NCBI RefSeq assembly: GCF_009834345.1
Contig: NZ_CP035042.1
Coordinates: 3,410,001-3,474,000 of the forward strand
From: Billgrantia tianxiuensis
GTDB lineage: Bacteria > Pseudomonadota > Gammaproteobacteria > Pseudomonadales > Halomonadaceae
Direction of reading: 5' to 3'
Length of the DNA: 64,000 nucleotides
Part shown: in pieces, positions 11,342-21,421 of the stretch
How positions within the stretch are numbered: position 1 is the first letter of the stretch
How the letters are laid out: each line of letters starts with the position of its first letter
Position numbers and translations under genes: made by a program
The notes under the pieces: model-generated
The model's database searches: none
What the model saw: only the letters and a program-made list of their open reading frames with translations
Told to the model about the DNA's origin: nothing

Positions 11342-12826
11342 TCAGATGACGAAGAGTTCGACGAATCGATGTACCGGCGTGGCTTCTAGCTGCGCCTGAT
11401 CTCTGCACAACGAGAATATTCGCTCGCAGCGCCCGGCGGGGAAGCGCGTGGCCAGATTGCGCCGAAACTTCTCCTCGAGAATGGGAATGCCTTCGTCGCG
11501 ACGTCGGCGATGACCGATGGGGTATTCAACCTCGATGCACTCCGTGGCGCTGCCGTCGCGGAAGAGCACCTGGATGGCATTGGCGATAGAGCGCTTGTCG
11601 GCAGCCAGATAGTCCTGGGTGTAGCGGGGCTCCTCTCTCACTTCCATCTTCCCGCGCAGCGTATCGATAAGCGGGTGCTGGCGATGAAAGTCATCCTCGT
11701 AGTGTTCGGCGGTCAGATCGCCGAAGATCAACGGCACGGCCACCATGTACTGCAAGCAGTGGTCACGGTCCGCCGGGTTGGCCAACTCGCCCTCCTTGGA
11801 GATGATACGAATCGCCGATTCATGAGTGGTGATGACGACACGTTCAATCTCCTCGAGGCGGTCCTTGACCTGAGGGTGTAAACGCACTGCGGCCTCGCAG
11901 GCAGTCTGGGCATGGAACTCTGCCGGGAAGGCGATCTTGAATAGGATGTTTTCCATCACGTAAGTGCCGAACTCGCGCTGGAAGCGAAGCTTCCTCTCCC
12001 CTTCCGGCTTGATCGCCTGATCCTTGTTGGTCTTCGAGAAGAGCACGTCGTAGAAGCCCCATTGTGGCGCACTGAGTACCCCGGGTATGCCCATCTCGCC
12101 ACGCAGGGCGATGTCGGCCAGACGCACGCCACGAGAAGTGGCATCTCCCGCGGCCCAGCTCTTGCGCGAGCCGGCATTGGGAGCATGGCGGTAGGTACGC
12201 AGGCTCTGACCGTCGGCCCAGGCATGCGACAGAGCCGACAGCAGTTGCTCCCGATTCGCCCCCATCAGGTGGGCGGCTACCGTCGTGGATGCCACCTTGA
12301 CCAGTACCACATGATCCAGGCCAACCCGGTTGAAGGAGTTTTCTAGCGCCAGCACGCCCTGGATCTCATGAGCCTTGATCATGGCCTCGAGCACGTCGCG
12401 CATGGTCAGCGGTGCCTCGCCCTGGGCGACTCGCTTTTGCGAGAGGTAATCCGCCACGGCGAGAATGGCGCCCAGGTTGTCGGAAGGATGCCCCCACTCG
12501 GCCGCGAGCCAGGTGTCGTTGTAGTCGAGCCAGCGCACGATACAACCGATGTCCCAGGCGGCCTTGACCGTGTCGAGGCGAAAAGAGGTGCCGGGCACTC
12601 GAGCCCCATGGGGCACGACGGTTCCTTCGGCGAGCGGCCCCAGGTGCTTGGTGCATTCCGGGAAGCGCAGCGCCAGCAGGCCACAACCCAAGGTATCAAT
12701 GAGACAGTTGCGTGCGGTATCCAGCGCCTCGTCGCTCTCGATCCGATAGTCGAGAACGTAGTCGGCGATCTTCTGCAGTTCAGGGTCGTAATCGGGACGG
12801 ACGTTGCGTTCGACGGTGGCGCTCAT
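11342..12826 (-). CDS. prpD: 2-methylcitrate dehydratase PrpD
   Basis: PrpD dehydrates 2-methylcitrate to 2-methyl-cis-aconitate in the methylcitrate cycle, without an iron-sulfur cluster. The 494-residue protein belongs to the MmgE/PrpD family and shows the active-site stretch [19 protein letters not shown] and later [20 protein letters not shown] 12826 is preceded by AGGAGGGAG at good distance; the longer frame to 12865 lacks this. It is the last gene of the prp operon. The same step is also covered by acnD/prpF, so the operon carries both routes. No strong terminator is visible after the stop. Confidence 0.93.
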   Translation of the reverse strand: MSATVERNVRPDYDPELQKIADYVLDYRIESDEALDTARNCLIDTLGCGLLALRFPECTKHLGPLAEGTVVPHGARVPGTSFRLDTVKAAWDIGCIVRWLDYNDTWLAAEWGHPSDNLGAILAVADYLSQKRVAQGEAPLTMRDVLEAMIKAHEIQGVLALENSFNRVGLDHVVLVKVASTTVAAHLMGANREQLLSALSHAWADGQSLRTYRHAPNAGSRKSWAAGDATSRGVRLADIALRGEMGIPGVLSAPQWGFYDVLFSKTNKDQAIKPEGERKLRFQREFGTYVMENILFKIAFPAEFHAQTACEAAVRLHPQVKDRLEEIERVVITTHESAIRIISKEGELANPADRDHCLQYMVAVPLIFGDLTAEHYEDDFHRQHPLIDTLRGKMEVREEPRYTQDYLAADKRSIANAIQVLFRDGSATECIEVEYPIGHRRRRDEGIPILEEKFRRNLATRFPAGRCERIFSLCRDQAQLEATPVHRFVELFVI

Positions 12827-12920
12827 GCTCCCTCCTGTCGCTGGCTCGATGTCGTCTCCTCTCACTATAGAAAACGCCCCAAGCCTTGCGACCCGGGGCG
12901 AAACCTGACATGGCTAATAC

Positions 12921-14099
12921 CTAGAACGAATCGCCGGGCACACGCACCCACCCTTCCATCAACACCCGGGCGCTGCGGCTCATTACCGCCTTGGTGGCTG
13001 TCCACTGGCCGTTGGACTGGGAGGCTTCCGCTCCCACTCGCAGGGTGCCGGAGGGATGGCCGAAGTGCACCGAGTTACGTTCGCCACCACCCGCCGCCAG
13101 GTTGACCAGGGTGCCGGGCACCGCCGCCGCCGTGGCGATAGCCACGGCTGCCGTGCCCATCATGGCGTGGTGCAGCTTGCCCATGGAGAGCGCGCGCACG
13201 ACAAGGTCAATGTCCGAGGCTTTGATCGCCTTGCCGCTCGAGGCGACATAGTCGGCCGGCGGCGCGACAAAGGCCACCTTGGGCGTGTGCTGACGTTCGG
13301 CCGCCTCGCTGACCTCCTTGATCAGCCCCATGCGCACCGCGGCGTGGGCGCGAATCGATTCGAACATCGCCAGCGCCCTGGTATCGCCGTTGATCGCCTC
13401 CTGCAGCTCGGTGCCGCTATAGCCGATCGCCCCGGCGTTGACGAATACCGTCGGAATACCGGCATTGATCATGGTGGTTTCGAGGGTTCCCACTCCCGGC
13501 ACCTCGAGCTCGTCGACCAGGTTGCTGGTGGGGAACATGGCGCCCTCGCCGTCGGCCGGATCCATGAACTCGACTGCCACCTCGGCCGCCGGAAAGGTCA
13601 CGCCGTCGAGCTCGAAGTCGCCGGTCTCCTGCACCTGCCCATTGGTGATGGGTACCCGGGAGATGATGGTCTTGCCGATGTTGGCCTGCCAGATGCGCAC
13701 CGTGGCGATGCCGTTCTCGGGGATGCGCGAAGGATCCACCAGACCGTTGCTGATGGCGAAGGGACCGACGGCGGCGGAGAGGTTGCCGCAGTTGCCGCTC
13801 CAGTCGACGAAGGGCTTGTCGATGGAGACCTGACCGAACAGGTAATCGACGTCATGGTCGGCGCTTTCGCTCTTCGACAGAATCACCGTCTTGCTGGTAC
13901 TGGAGGTGGCCCCGCCCATGCCGTCGATTTGCTTCTGGTAGGGGTCGGGGCTGCCGATCACCCGCAGCAGCAGCGCATCGCGGGCAGGCCCGGGCTTCTG
14001 TGCCGCCTCGGGCAGGTCATCCAGACGGAAGAAGACGCCCTTGCTGGTGCCGCCACGCATGTAGGTGGCGGGAATCTTGATTTGAGGAACGTTAGCCAT
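12921..14099 (-). CDS. prpF: 2-methylaconitate cis-trans isomerase PrpF
   Basis: PrpF isomerises the trans product of AcnD to 2-methyl-cis-aconitate, making the AcnD route usable in propionate breakdown. The 392-residue sequence shows the family start YMRGGTSKGVFF at residues 13-24, GMGGATSSTSKT further on, and the second half-repeat GELHH-like segment (MGKLHHAMMGTAAVAIATAA), as expected for the diaminopimelate-epimerase fold. The order acnD-prpF is the standard pairing. There are about 67 bases to acnD and 94 to prpD, all on the minus strand. Confidence 0.94.
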   Translation of the reverse strand: MANVPQIKIPATYMRGGTSKGVFFRLDDLPEAAQKPGPARDALLLRVIGSPDPYQKQIDGMGGATSSTSKTVILSKSESADHDVDYLFGQVSIDKPFVDWSGNCGNLSAAVGPFAISNGLVDPSRIPENGIATVRIWQANIGKTIISRVPITNGQVQETGDFELDGVTFPAAEVAVEFMDPADGEGAMFPTSNLVDELEVPGVGTLETTMINAGIPTVFVNAGAIGYSGTELQEAINGDTRALAMFESIRAHAAVRMGLIKEVSEAAERQHTPKVAFVAPPADYVASSGKAIKASDIDLVVRALSMGKLHHAMMGTAAVAIATAAAVPGTLVNLAAGGGERNSVHFGHPSGTLRVGAEASQSNGQWTATKAVMSRSARVLMEGWVRVPGDSF

Positions 14100-14166
14100 G
14101 GCACTCGCTTCGTGAAATGACGGAGAGCCCCGGCGATGGCACCGGGGCGTTCACGCGATGTGTGGA

Positions 14167-16776
14167 TCAGGCCACCGCTTCGGACTCGAGGAAGTCCTGG
14201 GCGAAGCGCTGCAGCACCCCACCGGCGGAGTAGACGGAAACCTCCTCGGCGGTATCGAGGCGACACAGCACCGGCACGCGTTCGCTGTTGCCGCCGGCAC
14301 GATGAATCACCAGGGTCAAGGTCGCTCCCGGCGCCGGCTTGCCTTCGACGTCATAGGTTTCGGTGCCGTCGAGCTTGAGCGTATGTCGCGTGGTGCCCTC
14401 CTGGAACTGCAGCGGCATCACGCCCATGCCCACCAGGTTGGTGCGGTGGATGCGCTCGAAGCCCTCGGCGACGATCGCTTCCACGCCGGCCAGCGCCACG
14501 CCCTTGGCCGCCCAGTCACGCGAGCTGCCCTGGCCGTAGTCGGCCCCGGCGATGACGATCAGCGGCTGGCCGCGTTCCATGTAGGTCTCGATGGCCTCCC
14601 ACATGCGGGTGACCTTGCCTTCCGGCTCGATACGCGCCAGCGAACCCTGGATCACCTCGCCCTTCTCGTCCCGCACCATCTCGTTGAACAGCTTGGGGTT
14701 GGCCAGGGTCGCTCGCTGCGCGGTGAGATGGTCGCCGCGGTGGGTGGCGTAGGAGTTGAAGTCCTCCTCCGGCAGGCCCATCTTGGCCAGGTACTCGCCC
14801 GCCGCGCTGTCCAGCAGGATGGCGTTGGAGGGCGACAGGTGGTCGGTGGTGATGTTGTCGGGCAGGATTGCCAGCGGCCGCATACCCTTCAGCGCACGCT
14901 CACGCGCCATGTTGCCCTCCCAATAGGGCGGACGACGAATGTAGGTACTCTGCGGACGCCAGTCGTAGAGTGGGCTCTTGGCCTGTTCCACCTCGTCGAG
15001 GTTGAACATAGGGATGTAAACCTGCTTGAACTGCTCCGGCTTCACGTACTCGCCAACGATCGCATCGATCTCCTCGTCGCTGGGCCACAGCTCCTTGAGG
15101 GTGACGGGGTTGCCAGCCTTGTCGTAGCCCAGCGCGTCCTTCTCGATGTCGAAGCGCACGGTGCCGGCAATGGCGTAGGCCACCACCAGCGGCGGCGAGG
15201 CCAGGAAGGCCTGTTTGGCATAGGGGTGAATGCGCCCGTCGAAGTTGCGATTGCCGGAAAGCACCGCCGTGGCGTAGAGGTCGCGGTCGATGATCTCCTG
15301 CTGAATCTCCGGGCGCAGCGCCCCGGACATGCCGTTACAAGTGGTGCAGGCGTAGGCGACGATGCCGAAGCCGAGCCTCTCGAGCTCCGGTAGCAGGCCG
15401 GCCTCCTCCAAATAAAGGCGCGCCACCTTGGAGCCCGGGGCGAAGGAGGACTTCACCCACGGCTTGCGCACGAGACCCAGTTCGTTGGCCTTCTTGGCCA
15501 GCAGCCCCGCCGCCACTACGTTGCGCGGGTTGGAGGTGTTGGTACAGCTGGTGATGGCGGCGATGATCACCGCACCGTCCGGCATCCTGCCGGCCTTCTC
15601 CTCGGCCAGCGCCTGCTCCAGGTTCACGGCAATGCCGCGCTCGGCCAGCGCCGAAGTCGGCAGGCGACGATGCGGGTTGGAAGGCCCGGCCAGGTTGCGC
15701 TCGACGCTGGAGAGATCGAAGGTGAGCACGCGCTCGTACTCGACATTCTTCAGGCTGTCAGCCCACAGCCCCACGGTCTTGGCGTAGTTCTCGACCAACG
15801 CCACCTGCTCCGGCTCGCGGCCGGTGATGGTCAGGTAGTCGAGGGTCTGCTGGTCGATGTAGAACATCGCCGCGGTGGCGCCGTACTCCGGCGTCATGTT
15901 GGAGATGGTGGCACGATCGCCGATGGTCAGGCTCTCGGCGCCTTCGCCGAAGAACTCCAGATAAGCGCCCACCACCCGCTCCTGACGCAGGAACTCGGTG
16001 ATCGCCAGCACGATGTCGGTAGCGGTGATGCCGGGCCGGCGCTTGCCGGTTAGCTCGACGCCGATGATGTCGGGCAGGCGCATCATCGAGGGGCGGCCGA
16101 GCATTACGGTCTCGGCCTCGAGCCCACCCACGCCGATGGCGATGACGCCCAGGCAGTCGATATGCGGGGTGTGGCTGTCGGTGCCCACACAGGTATCGGG
16201 GTAGGCCACACCGTCGCGGGCCTGGATCACCGGCGACATCTTCTCCAGGTTGATCTGATGCATGATGCCGTTGCCGGCGGGGATCACGTCGACGTTCTTG
16301 AACGCGGTGCGGGTCCAGTCGATGAAGTGGAAGCGATCCTCGTTGCGGCGATCCTCAATGGCGCGGTTCTTGGCAAAGGCATCGGGATCGTCGCCGCCGC
16401 ACTCCACGGCCAGGGAGTGGTCGACGATCAGTTGGGTCGGCACCACTGGATTGACCTTGGACGGGTCGCCACCCTTCTCGGCGATGGCGTCGCGCAGGCC
16501 GGCCAGGTCGACCAGCGCCGTCTGGCCGAGAATGTCATGGCACACCACTCGCGCCGGGTACCAGGGGAAGTCCAGGTCGCGCCTGCGCTCGATCAGCTGC
16601 TTGAGCGCATCGGTGAGCAGCTCCGGCTCGCAGCGGCGCACCAGCTGCTCGGCCAGTACGCGAGAAGTATAAGGAAGGGTGTCGTAGGCACCGGGCTGGA
16701 TCTCCTCGACGGCCGCACGCACGTCGAAGTAGTCCAGCTCGGTGCCGGGAAGCGGTTTACGGTATTGAGTATTCAT
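14167..16776 (-). CDS. acnD: Fe/S-dependent 2-methylisocitrate dehydratase AcnD
   Basis: An aconitase-family enzyme of 869 residues that dehydrates 2-methylcitrate to 2-methyl-trans-aconitate. The three cluster cysteines are in AAITSCTNTSNP and ACTTCNGMSG. The C-terminal swivel domain has GADYGQGSSRDWAAKG with the catalytic Ser-Arg, and ERIHRTNLVGMG. Length and context, directly upstream of prpF, favour AcnD over housekeeping AcnA. It is transcribed with prpC upstream (78-base gap). Confidence 0.94.
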   Translation of the reverse strand: MNTQYRKPLPGTELDYFDVRAAVEEIQPGAYDTLPYTSRVLAEQLVRRCEPELLTDALKQLIERRRDLDFPWYPARVVCHDILGQTALVDLAGLRDAIAEKGGDPSKVNPVVPTQLIVDHSLAVECGGDDPDAFAKNRAIEDRRNEDRFHFIDWTRTAFKNVDVIPAGNGIMHQINLEKMSPVIQARDGVAYPDTCVGTDSHTPHIDCLGVIAIGVGGLEAETVMLGRPSMMRLPDIIGVELTGKRRPGITATDIVLAITEFLRQERVVGAYLEFFGEGAESLTIGDRATISNMTPEYGATAAMFYIDQQTLDYLTITGREPEQVALVENYAKTVGLWADSLKNVEYERVLTFDLSSVERNLAGPSNPHRRLPTSALAERGIAVNLEQALAEEKAGRMPDGAVIIAAITSCTNTSNPRNVVAAGLLAKKANELGLVRKPWVKSSFAPGSKVARLYLEEAGLLPELERLGFGIVAYACTTCNGMSGALRPEIQQEIIDRDLYATAVLSGNRNFDGRIHPYAKQAFLASPPLVVAYAIAGTVRFDIEKDALGYDKAGNPVTLKELWPSDEEIDAIVGEYVKPEQFKQVYIPMFNLDEVEQAKSPLYDWRPQSTYIRRPPYWEGNMARERALKGMRPLAILPDNITTDHLSPSNAILLDSAAGEYLAKMGLPEEDFNSYATHRGDHLTAQRATLANPKLFNEMVRDEKGEVIQGSLARIEPEGKVTRMWEAIETYMERGQPLIVIAGADYGQGSSRDWAAKGVALAGVEAIVAEGFERIHRTNLVGMGVMPLQFQEGTTRHTLKLDGTETYDVEGKPAPGATLTLVIHRAGGNSERVPVLCRLDTAEEVSVYSAGGVLQRFAQDFLESEAVA

Positions 16777-16854
16777 GGGTCGACGGTCTTCGCGTGGTGT
16801 TGGATCGGGCGAGGGAGAGAGACGGCCCGCAGGCCGCCTCGTTCGGACACTGGC

Positions 16855-17982
16855 TCAGTCACGCTCCTCGATCGGCACCCATTGGCTCTTTTCCGGGCCG
16901 ATGTAGTCGGCACTGGGGCGAATGATGCGGTTGTTGGCGCGCTGCTCGAAGACATGGGCACACCAGCCGGTGACGCGCGAACAGACGAAGATCGGCGTGA
17001 ACAGCTTGGTGGGGATGTCCATGAAGTGATAGGCGCTGGCATGGAAGAAGTCGGCGTTGCAGAACAGCTTCTTCTCGCGCCACATGACCTCCTCGACGCG
17101 CTCGGAAACCGGATAGAGCACGGTGTCGCCCACGTCCTCGGCGAGTTTCTTCGACCACTCCTTGATGATGGCGTTGCGCGGGTCGGACTCACGATAGATC
17201 GCGTGACCGAAGCCCATGATCTTCTCCTTGCGCTCGAGCATGCCGAGAATCTCGCGTTCGGCCTCTTCCGGCGACTTCCAGTTCTCGATCATATCCATGG
17301 CCGCCTCGTTGGCGCCGCCGTGCAGCGGGCCACGCAGCGAGCCGATGGCACCGGTCACGCAGGAGTGCATGTCGGAAAGGGTCGACGCACACACCCGGGC
17401 GGTGAAGGTCGAGGCATTGAATTCATGCTCGGCGTAGAGGATCAGTGAGACGTTCATGACCCGGGCATGCAGCTCGGAGGGCGCTTCGTCACGCAACAGG
17501 TGCAGGAAGTGAGCGCCTACGGAATCGTCGTCGGTCTCGGTCTCGATACGCACGCCGTCATGGCTGTAGCGGTACCAGTAGCAGATGATCGATGGCAACA
17601 CCGCCAGCAGGCGATCGGAAACGTCCTGCTGCTCGTCGAAGCTCTCCTCGGTCTCGAGGTTGCCGAGCATGGAGGCGCCGGTACGCATCACATCCATGGG
17701 GTGAGCGCTGGCCGGGATCTGCTCGAGCACGGCCTTGAGCGCTGCCGGCAGGCCACGCAGCCCCTTGAGCTTGGTGACGTAGGCATCGAGTTCGGCCTGA
17801 TTGGGCAGCTTGCCCTTGAGTAGCAGATGGGCCACTTCCTCGAAGCGTGCCTTCTCGGCAAGCTCCTTGATGTCGTAACCACGGTAGGTCAGGCCCGAGC
17901 CGGTCTTGCCCACGGTGCACAGGGCCGTGCTTCCGGCGCTCTGGCCACGCAGGCCGGCACCACCGATGGGTTTGTCTGCCAT
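16855..17982 (-). CDS. prpC: 2-methylcitrate synthase PrpC
   Basis: PrpC condenses propionyl-CoA with oxaloacetate, the entry step of the methylcitrate cycle. The 375-residue length is that of methylcitrate synthase rather than the larger citrate synthase GltA. Citrate-synthase catalytic segments are present: GPLHGGANEAA, MGFGHAIYRESDPR with the second His, and the CoA/oxaloacetate Arg region RVTGWCAHVFEQ. It follows prpB after a 48-base gap. Confidence 0.95.
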   Translation of the reverse strand: MADKPIGGAGLRGQSAGSTALCTVGKTGSGLTYRGYDIKELAEKARFEEVAHLLLKGKLPNQAELDAYVTKLKGLRGLPAALKAVLEQIPASAHPMDVMRTGASMLGNLETEESFDEQQDVSDRLLAVLPSIICYWYRYSHDGVRIETETDDDSVGAHFLHLLRDEAPSELHARVMNVSLILYAEHEFNASTFTARVCASTLSDMHSCVTGAIGSLRGPLHGGANEAAMDMIENWKSPEEAEREILGMLERKEKIMGFGHAIYRESDPRNAIIKEWSKKLAEDVGDTVLYPVSERVEEVMWREKKLFCNADFFHASAYHFMDIPTKLFTPIFVCSRVTGWCAHVFEQRANNRIIRPSADYIGPEKSQWVPIEERD

Positions 17983-18030
17983 GTCGTGTCTCCTTGTCTA
18001 GCGTTTTCTTATCGTCGTAACGAACCAGGC

Positions 18031-18951
18031 TCAGGTACCCGAGCCCTTCTCGGCAAGCTGGTTTTCTGCGAGCTGGTTTCCTGCAAACAGGGCATCGAGC
18101 TTCTGCTCGAAGGCGTGATAGTTGAGAAAGTCGTAGAGTTCGTCGCGGGTTTGCATCAGCTCGACCACGTCGCGCTGATGGCCGTTTTCCAGAATGCTGC
18201 GGTAGACCTTCAGCGCGGCCGCATTCATGGCGCGGAAGGCCGACAGCGGATAGAGCACCATGCGACAGCCCACCTCGGCGAGCTCCTGCTGGCTGAACAG
18301 CGGCGTGGCGCCGAACTCGGTGATGTTGGCGAGGATGGGCGCATCGACCCGCTCACAGAAGGCACGGTAATCGTCCAGGGTATGCACCGCTTCGGCGAAG
18401 ATGGCATCGGCGCCCGCCTCGATGCAGGCATTGGCGCGATCGATGGCGGCGTCGAGCCCCTCCTTCTGGAAGGCGTCGGTGCGTGCGATCAGGGTGAAGT
18501 CCGGGTCGATGCGCGCATCGGCAGCGGCCTTGATGCGATCGACCATTTCCTGTTTCGACACGATCTCCTTGTTGGGGCGGTGGCCGCAGCGCTTCTGCGC
18601 TACTTGGTCCTCGAGGTGCACGGCAGCCACGCCGGCACGCTGCATCTCCTTGACGGTGCGCGCAATATTAAAGGCGCCACCCCACCCGGTATCGATATCC
18701 ACCAGCAGCGGTAGATCGCTGGCACCGCAGATACGGTGCGCGTCCTCCACCACATCGTTCATGGTGGTCATGCCCAGGTCGGGCAGGCCGAAGGATGCAT
18801 TGGCCACGCCGCCGCCTGACAGGTAGATGGCCTGATGGCCGACTCGCTCGGCCATCATCGCAGTGTAGGCGTTGATGGTACCGACGATGGGCAGTGGCCG
18901 GTTGGCCTCGAGTGCGGCACGGAAGCGGGCACCAGGGGTGGGTTGCGTCAT
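18031..18951 (-). CDS. prpB: 2-methylisocitrate lyase PrpB
   Basis: PrpB splits 2-methylisocitrate into pyruvate and succinate, closing the cycle. Hallmarks are the Mg-binding [13 protein letters not shown] and the mobile catalytic loop [10 protein letters not shown] (the usual KKCGH with one Arg). I start it at ATG 18951 ([15 protein letters not shown]), preceded by GAGAGGAA; the longer frame to 18987 overlaps the stop region of the regulator and adds 12 unrelated residues. About 306 aa, the normal length being near 295. Confidence 0.94.
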   Translation of the reverse strand: MTQPTPGARFRAALEANRPLPIVGTINAYTAMMAERVGHQAIYLSGGGVANASFGLPDLGMTTMNDVVEDAHRICGASDLPLLVDIDTGWGGAFNIARTVKEMQRAGVAAVHLEDQVAQKRCGHRPNKEIVSKQEMVDRIKAAADARIDPDFTLIARTDAFQKEGLDAAIDRANACIEAGADAIFAEAVHTLDDYRAFCERVDAPILANITEFGATPLFSQQELAEVGCRMVLYPLSAFRAMNAAALKVYRSILENGHQRDVVELMQTRDELYDFLNYHAFEQKLDALFAGNQLAENQLAEKGSGT

Positions 18952-18983
18952 GATCGGATTCCTCTCTATCGTTCGGGCAAGGT

Positions 18984-19694
18984 TCAAGCGGTCGCTTCGG
19001 CCTGCTGCTTGAGTATGGCGGCGTAGCGGTCGGCCACGTTGGCCCGCGAAGCGCTGACATGTCGACGCATCAGCAGCTCAGCCAATTCGGCATCCCCCGC
19101 CTCGATGGCATCGACGATACGGTGATGTTCGACGAAGGCGAGCTGAGGTCGTGTACCACTGGCACTGAATTGGGTACGGTAGAGGCGCACTAGGTAGTAG
19201 AGGTCGTCACACAGCATGGTCATCAACATGCGGTTGTGGCTGCCTTGTACGATGCGATAATGGAAATCGAGATCGCCCTCGCGCTGGTAGTAGGCCTCAC
19301 CGCTCTTGAGGTCGGCCTGACGCTCGTGCAATGCCAGCACCTCACGTAGCCCGGCAATTTCCTCGCGGGTCATGTGTTCAGCCGCCAGGCGTGCGGCCAT
19401 ACTCTCCAGCGCCTCGCGAACGTCGAACAGCTCCAGTAGCTCCTTCATCGAGAGCTTGACTACCCGAGCCCCGACATGGGGTACACGTTCGATCAGGCGA
19501 TGGGCCTCCAGGCGACGCATCGCCTCGCGCAACGGGCCACGGGAGATGCCGTAGGTCTTCGACAGGCCCGGCTCGGTGATCTTGCTGCCCGGTGCCAGCT
19601 CACCACGGACGATGGCATCTTGCAGTTGATGGAAGACACGTTCGGCCAGCGTACGGACTTCAGGAGACGTTTGTTCAGGAGCGACTGGGTTCAT
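18984..19694 (-). CDS. GntR-family (FadR/FCD type) regulator of the prp operon
   Basis: The protein has an N-terminal winged helix (about residues 15-80, with [17 protein letters not shown] as recognition region) and a C-terminal all-helical FCD ligand domain holding the metal-binding type pattern of Asp and His ([27 protein letters not shown]). It is first in the operon and reads into prpB. Start ATG 19694 is preferred over a TTG at 19709, which would place the coding region inside the operator. GntR repressors replace the sigma-54 activator PrpR of enterics in many Pseudomonas and Halomonas; the inducer is probably a methylcitrate-cycle intermediate. Confidence 0.88.
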   Translation of the reverse strand: MNPVAPEQTSPEVRTLAERVFHQLQDAIVRGELAPGSKITEPGLSKTYGISRGPLREAMRRLEAHRLIERVPHVGARVVKLSMKELLELFDVREALESMAARLAAEHMTREEIAGLREVLALHERQADLKSGEAYYQREGDLDFHYRIVQGSHNRMLMTMLCDDLYYLVRLYRTQFSASGTRPQLAFVEHHRIVDAIEAGDAELAELLMRRHVSASRANVADRYAAILKQQAEATA

Positions 19695-19698
19695 GGCA

Positions 19699-19710
19699 AT
19701 TGTCGACAAT
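19699..19710. promoter_or_regulatory. GntR operator, promoter-proximal copy
   Basis: A perfect 12-bp palindrome, ATTGTCGACAAT, lies 4 bases before the start codon of the GntR gene. It fits the FadR-subfamily pattern TTGT...ACAA, so it is a natural autoregulatory site for the prp operon. A second copy lies 117 bases upstream. Confidence 0.65.
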
Positions 19711-19816
19711 CATGGGTTAAAGTGACTTTAGACATTGCCTCCTTGTCGGTCAACCACCCATTTACTGCGATATGCTTCGCCTTTGGTTGTAAGCGGCTGG
19801 CAAAATACCGCCCTCG

Positions 19817-19827
19817 CTGTCGACAAT
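19817..19827. promoter_or_regulatory. GntR operator, distal copy
   Basis: CTGTCGACAAT shares 10 of 11 bases with the proximal palindrome. The centres are 117 bp apart, close to 11 helical turns, which would allow looping. The site is also 100 bases upstream of pabB, in the divergent direction. Confidence 0.5.
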
Positions 19828-19928
19828 CCAGCCAGCGTTGATGGAAAAATCATTAACAGGCCAACGACTCTCACGACAAAACGCACTCTGCCCCCTAGAA
19901 TGGATGGCCGGTTCTGAAAGGCCCCCTC

Positions 19929-21307
19929 ATGAAAGCAAGACTCCACATTACCCCGCTCCCCTATCAGGACGATCCGCTTGTCTATTTTGGGGCGCTGCGC
20001 CAACGCCCCGGAGCGGTCCTGCTCGACAGCGGCAAGCCCGCCGCACCGGGCGGTCGCTACGACATCATCAGCTGCGACCCCGTGTCGGTGCTCACCGTCG
20101 ACGGCAAAGGAGTCATCCGTATCGACGGCGAAGTGCAGCAAGGCCATGACCCTTTCATGGCGCAGCAAACCTTGCTGGAGAGCCTGGCTCTCGAGGTGCC
20201 GTCCAGCGAGCTGCCCTTCCTCTGTGGTCTGATCGGCTACTGGGGCTACGACCTGGGCCGCTCTCTCGAGCCGGTAGGCAACTCGGCCCATGAGAGAGTC
20301 TCCCTTCCTGCCTGCCGTACGGGACTCTACGACTGGGCGCTGATTCAAGATCATCAGCGGAAAGAAAGCTGGCTGGTAGCGACGACCGAGAGGCGCATGC
20401 AGGTCATGGACTGGCTGCGCCATACCGCTGGCCCCACCTCGGCCTTCGGGCTGCTCGCCCCTTTCGAAGGCGAGATGGATCGCAGCGGTTATGCCAGACG
20501 GTTTGCTGCCGTACAGGAGTACATTCGGGCCGGCGACTGCTACCAGATCAATCTGGCACAGCGCTTCAGCGCACCGTACAGCGGCGATCTCTGGGACGCC
20601 TACCTGCGCCTGCGCCTGGCCACGCCCACCCCTTTTGCTGGCTACATGGCCTGGCCCTCAGAGCGAGGTGAGCAAGCTATCCTGTCCCTCTCCCCGAGCG
20701 TTTCCTGTTGTGCGAATCGGACGGCCACGTCGAGACACGCCCGATCAAGGGCACTCGTCCGCGGGGCAGCACGCCCGAAGAGGATTGGCAGCTGGCTATG
20801 GAGCTGATCTCGAGCCTCAAGGACCGCGCCGAAAACGTGATGATCGTCGATCTGCTGCGCAATGACTTGGGCCGCGTGTGCCGGCCAGGCAGTGTGCGGG
20901 TGCCGCAGCTGTGCGGCCTCGAGAGCTACGCCAACGTGCATCACTTGGTCAGCGTCGTGTGCGGCAGACTGGCGGCGGGAAAACGTCCGCTGGATTTGCT
21001 GGCAGCCGCCTTTCCCGGCGGCTCGATCACCGGTGCACCCAAGGTGCGAGCGATGCAGATCATCGACGAACTGGAACCGAGCCGCAGAAGCGTGTACTGC
21101 GGCAGCCTGGGCTTCGTCGACGTGCGCGGCAACATGGATACCTCCATCGCCATTCGCACCGCCGTGGCCGACGGGGAGCGCATCCATCTGTGGGGCGGCG
21201 GCGGGCTGGTGGCCGACTCCAATGTCGAGGCCGAATACGTCGAGACCCTGGACAAGATTCGCCATCTCATGCAGGCGCTGGCCAAGACAAAGCACCACCA
21301 GGAATAA
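19929..21307 (+). pseudogene. pabB: Aminodeoxychorismate synthase component I (pabB), one-base frameshift
   Basis: PabB turns chorismate plus ammonia from PabA into aminodeoxychorismate for folate. The product begins MKARLHITPLPYQ and has the fold's N-terminal half in one frame up to AILSLSP. The rest continues in another frame as RFLLCES, PIKGTRPRG and FPGGSITGAPK, the chorismate-binding motifs. A single missing G near 20696 (CCGAGCG for CCGGAGCG) accounts for the break. Repaired length is about 459 aa, normal for PabB. Since the two halves are otherwise well preserved, a sequencing error is likelier than a dead gene. AAAGG precedes the ATG. Confidence 0.88.
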
Positions 21308-21323
21308 GAAGAGCCCTTTTATC

Positions 21324-21352
21324 TTTCATTTGGCTATATTTATCCAATGAAA
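21324..21352. promoter_or_regulatory. Inverted repeat upstream of cysH
   Basis: TTTCATTTGG and CCAATGAAA form an imperfect dyad in the AT-rich gap between pabB and cysH. A CysB site is expected here because cysH belongs to the cysteine regulon and cysB is adjacent, but CysB has no strict consensus, so this is only a candidate. Confidence 0.3.
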
Positions 21353-21421
21353 CGATATTGGGGCCCTGTCAGCCGCCTTTGGTAGGGTATGGCCAACACG
21401 GTCAACGACTCTGGAGCCATC

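Noticed and set aside
13056..14120. Long plus-strand open frame (354 codons) across prpF
   Set aside because: It lies opposite a conserved gene in GC-rich DNA, has no ribosome binding site and a composition full of Arg, Gly and His typical of antisense shadows.
16162..17448. 428-codon plus-strand frame across acnD and prpC
   Set aside because: Antisense of two conserved genes and crosses their border; no start signal.
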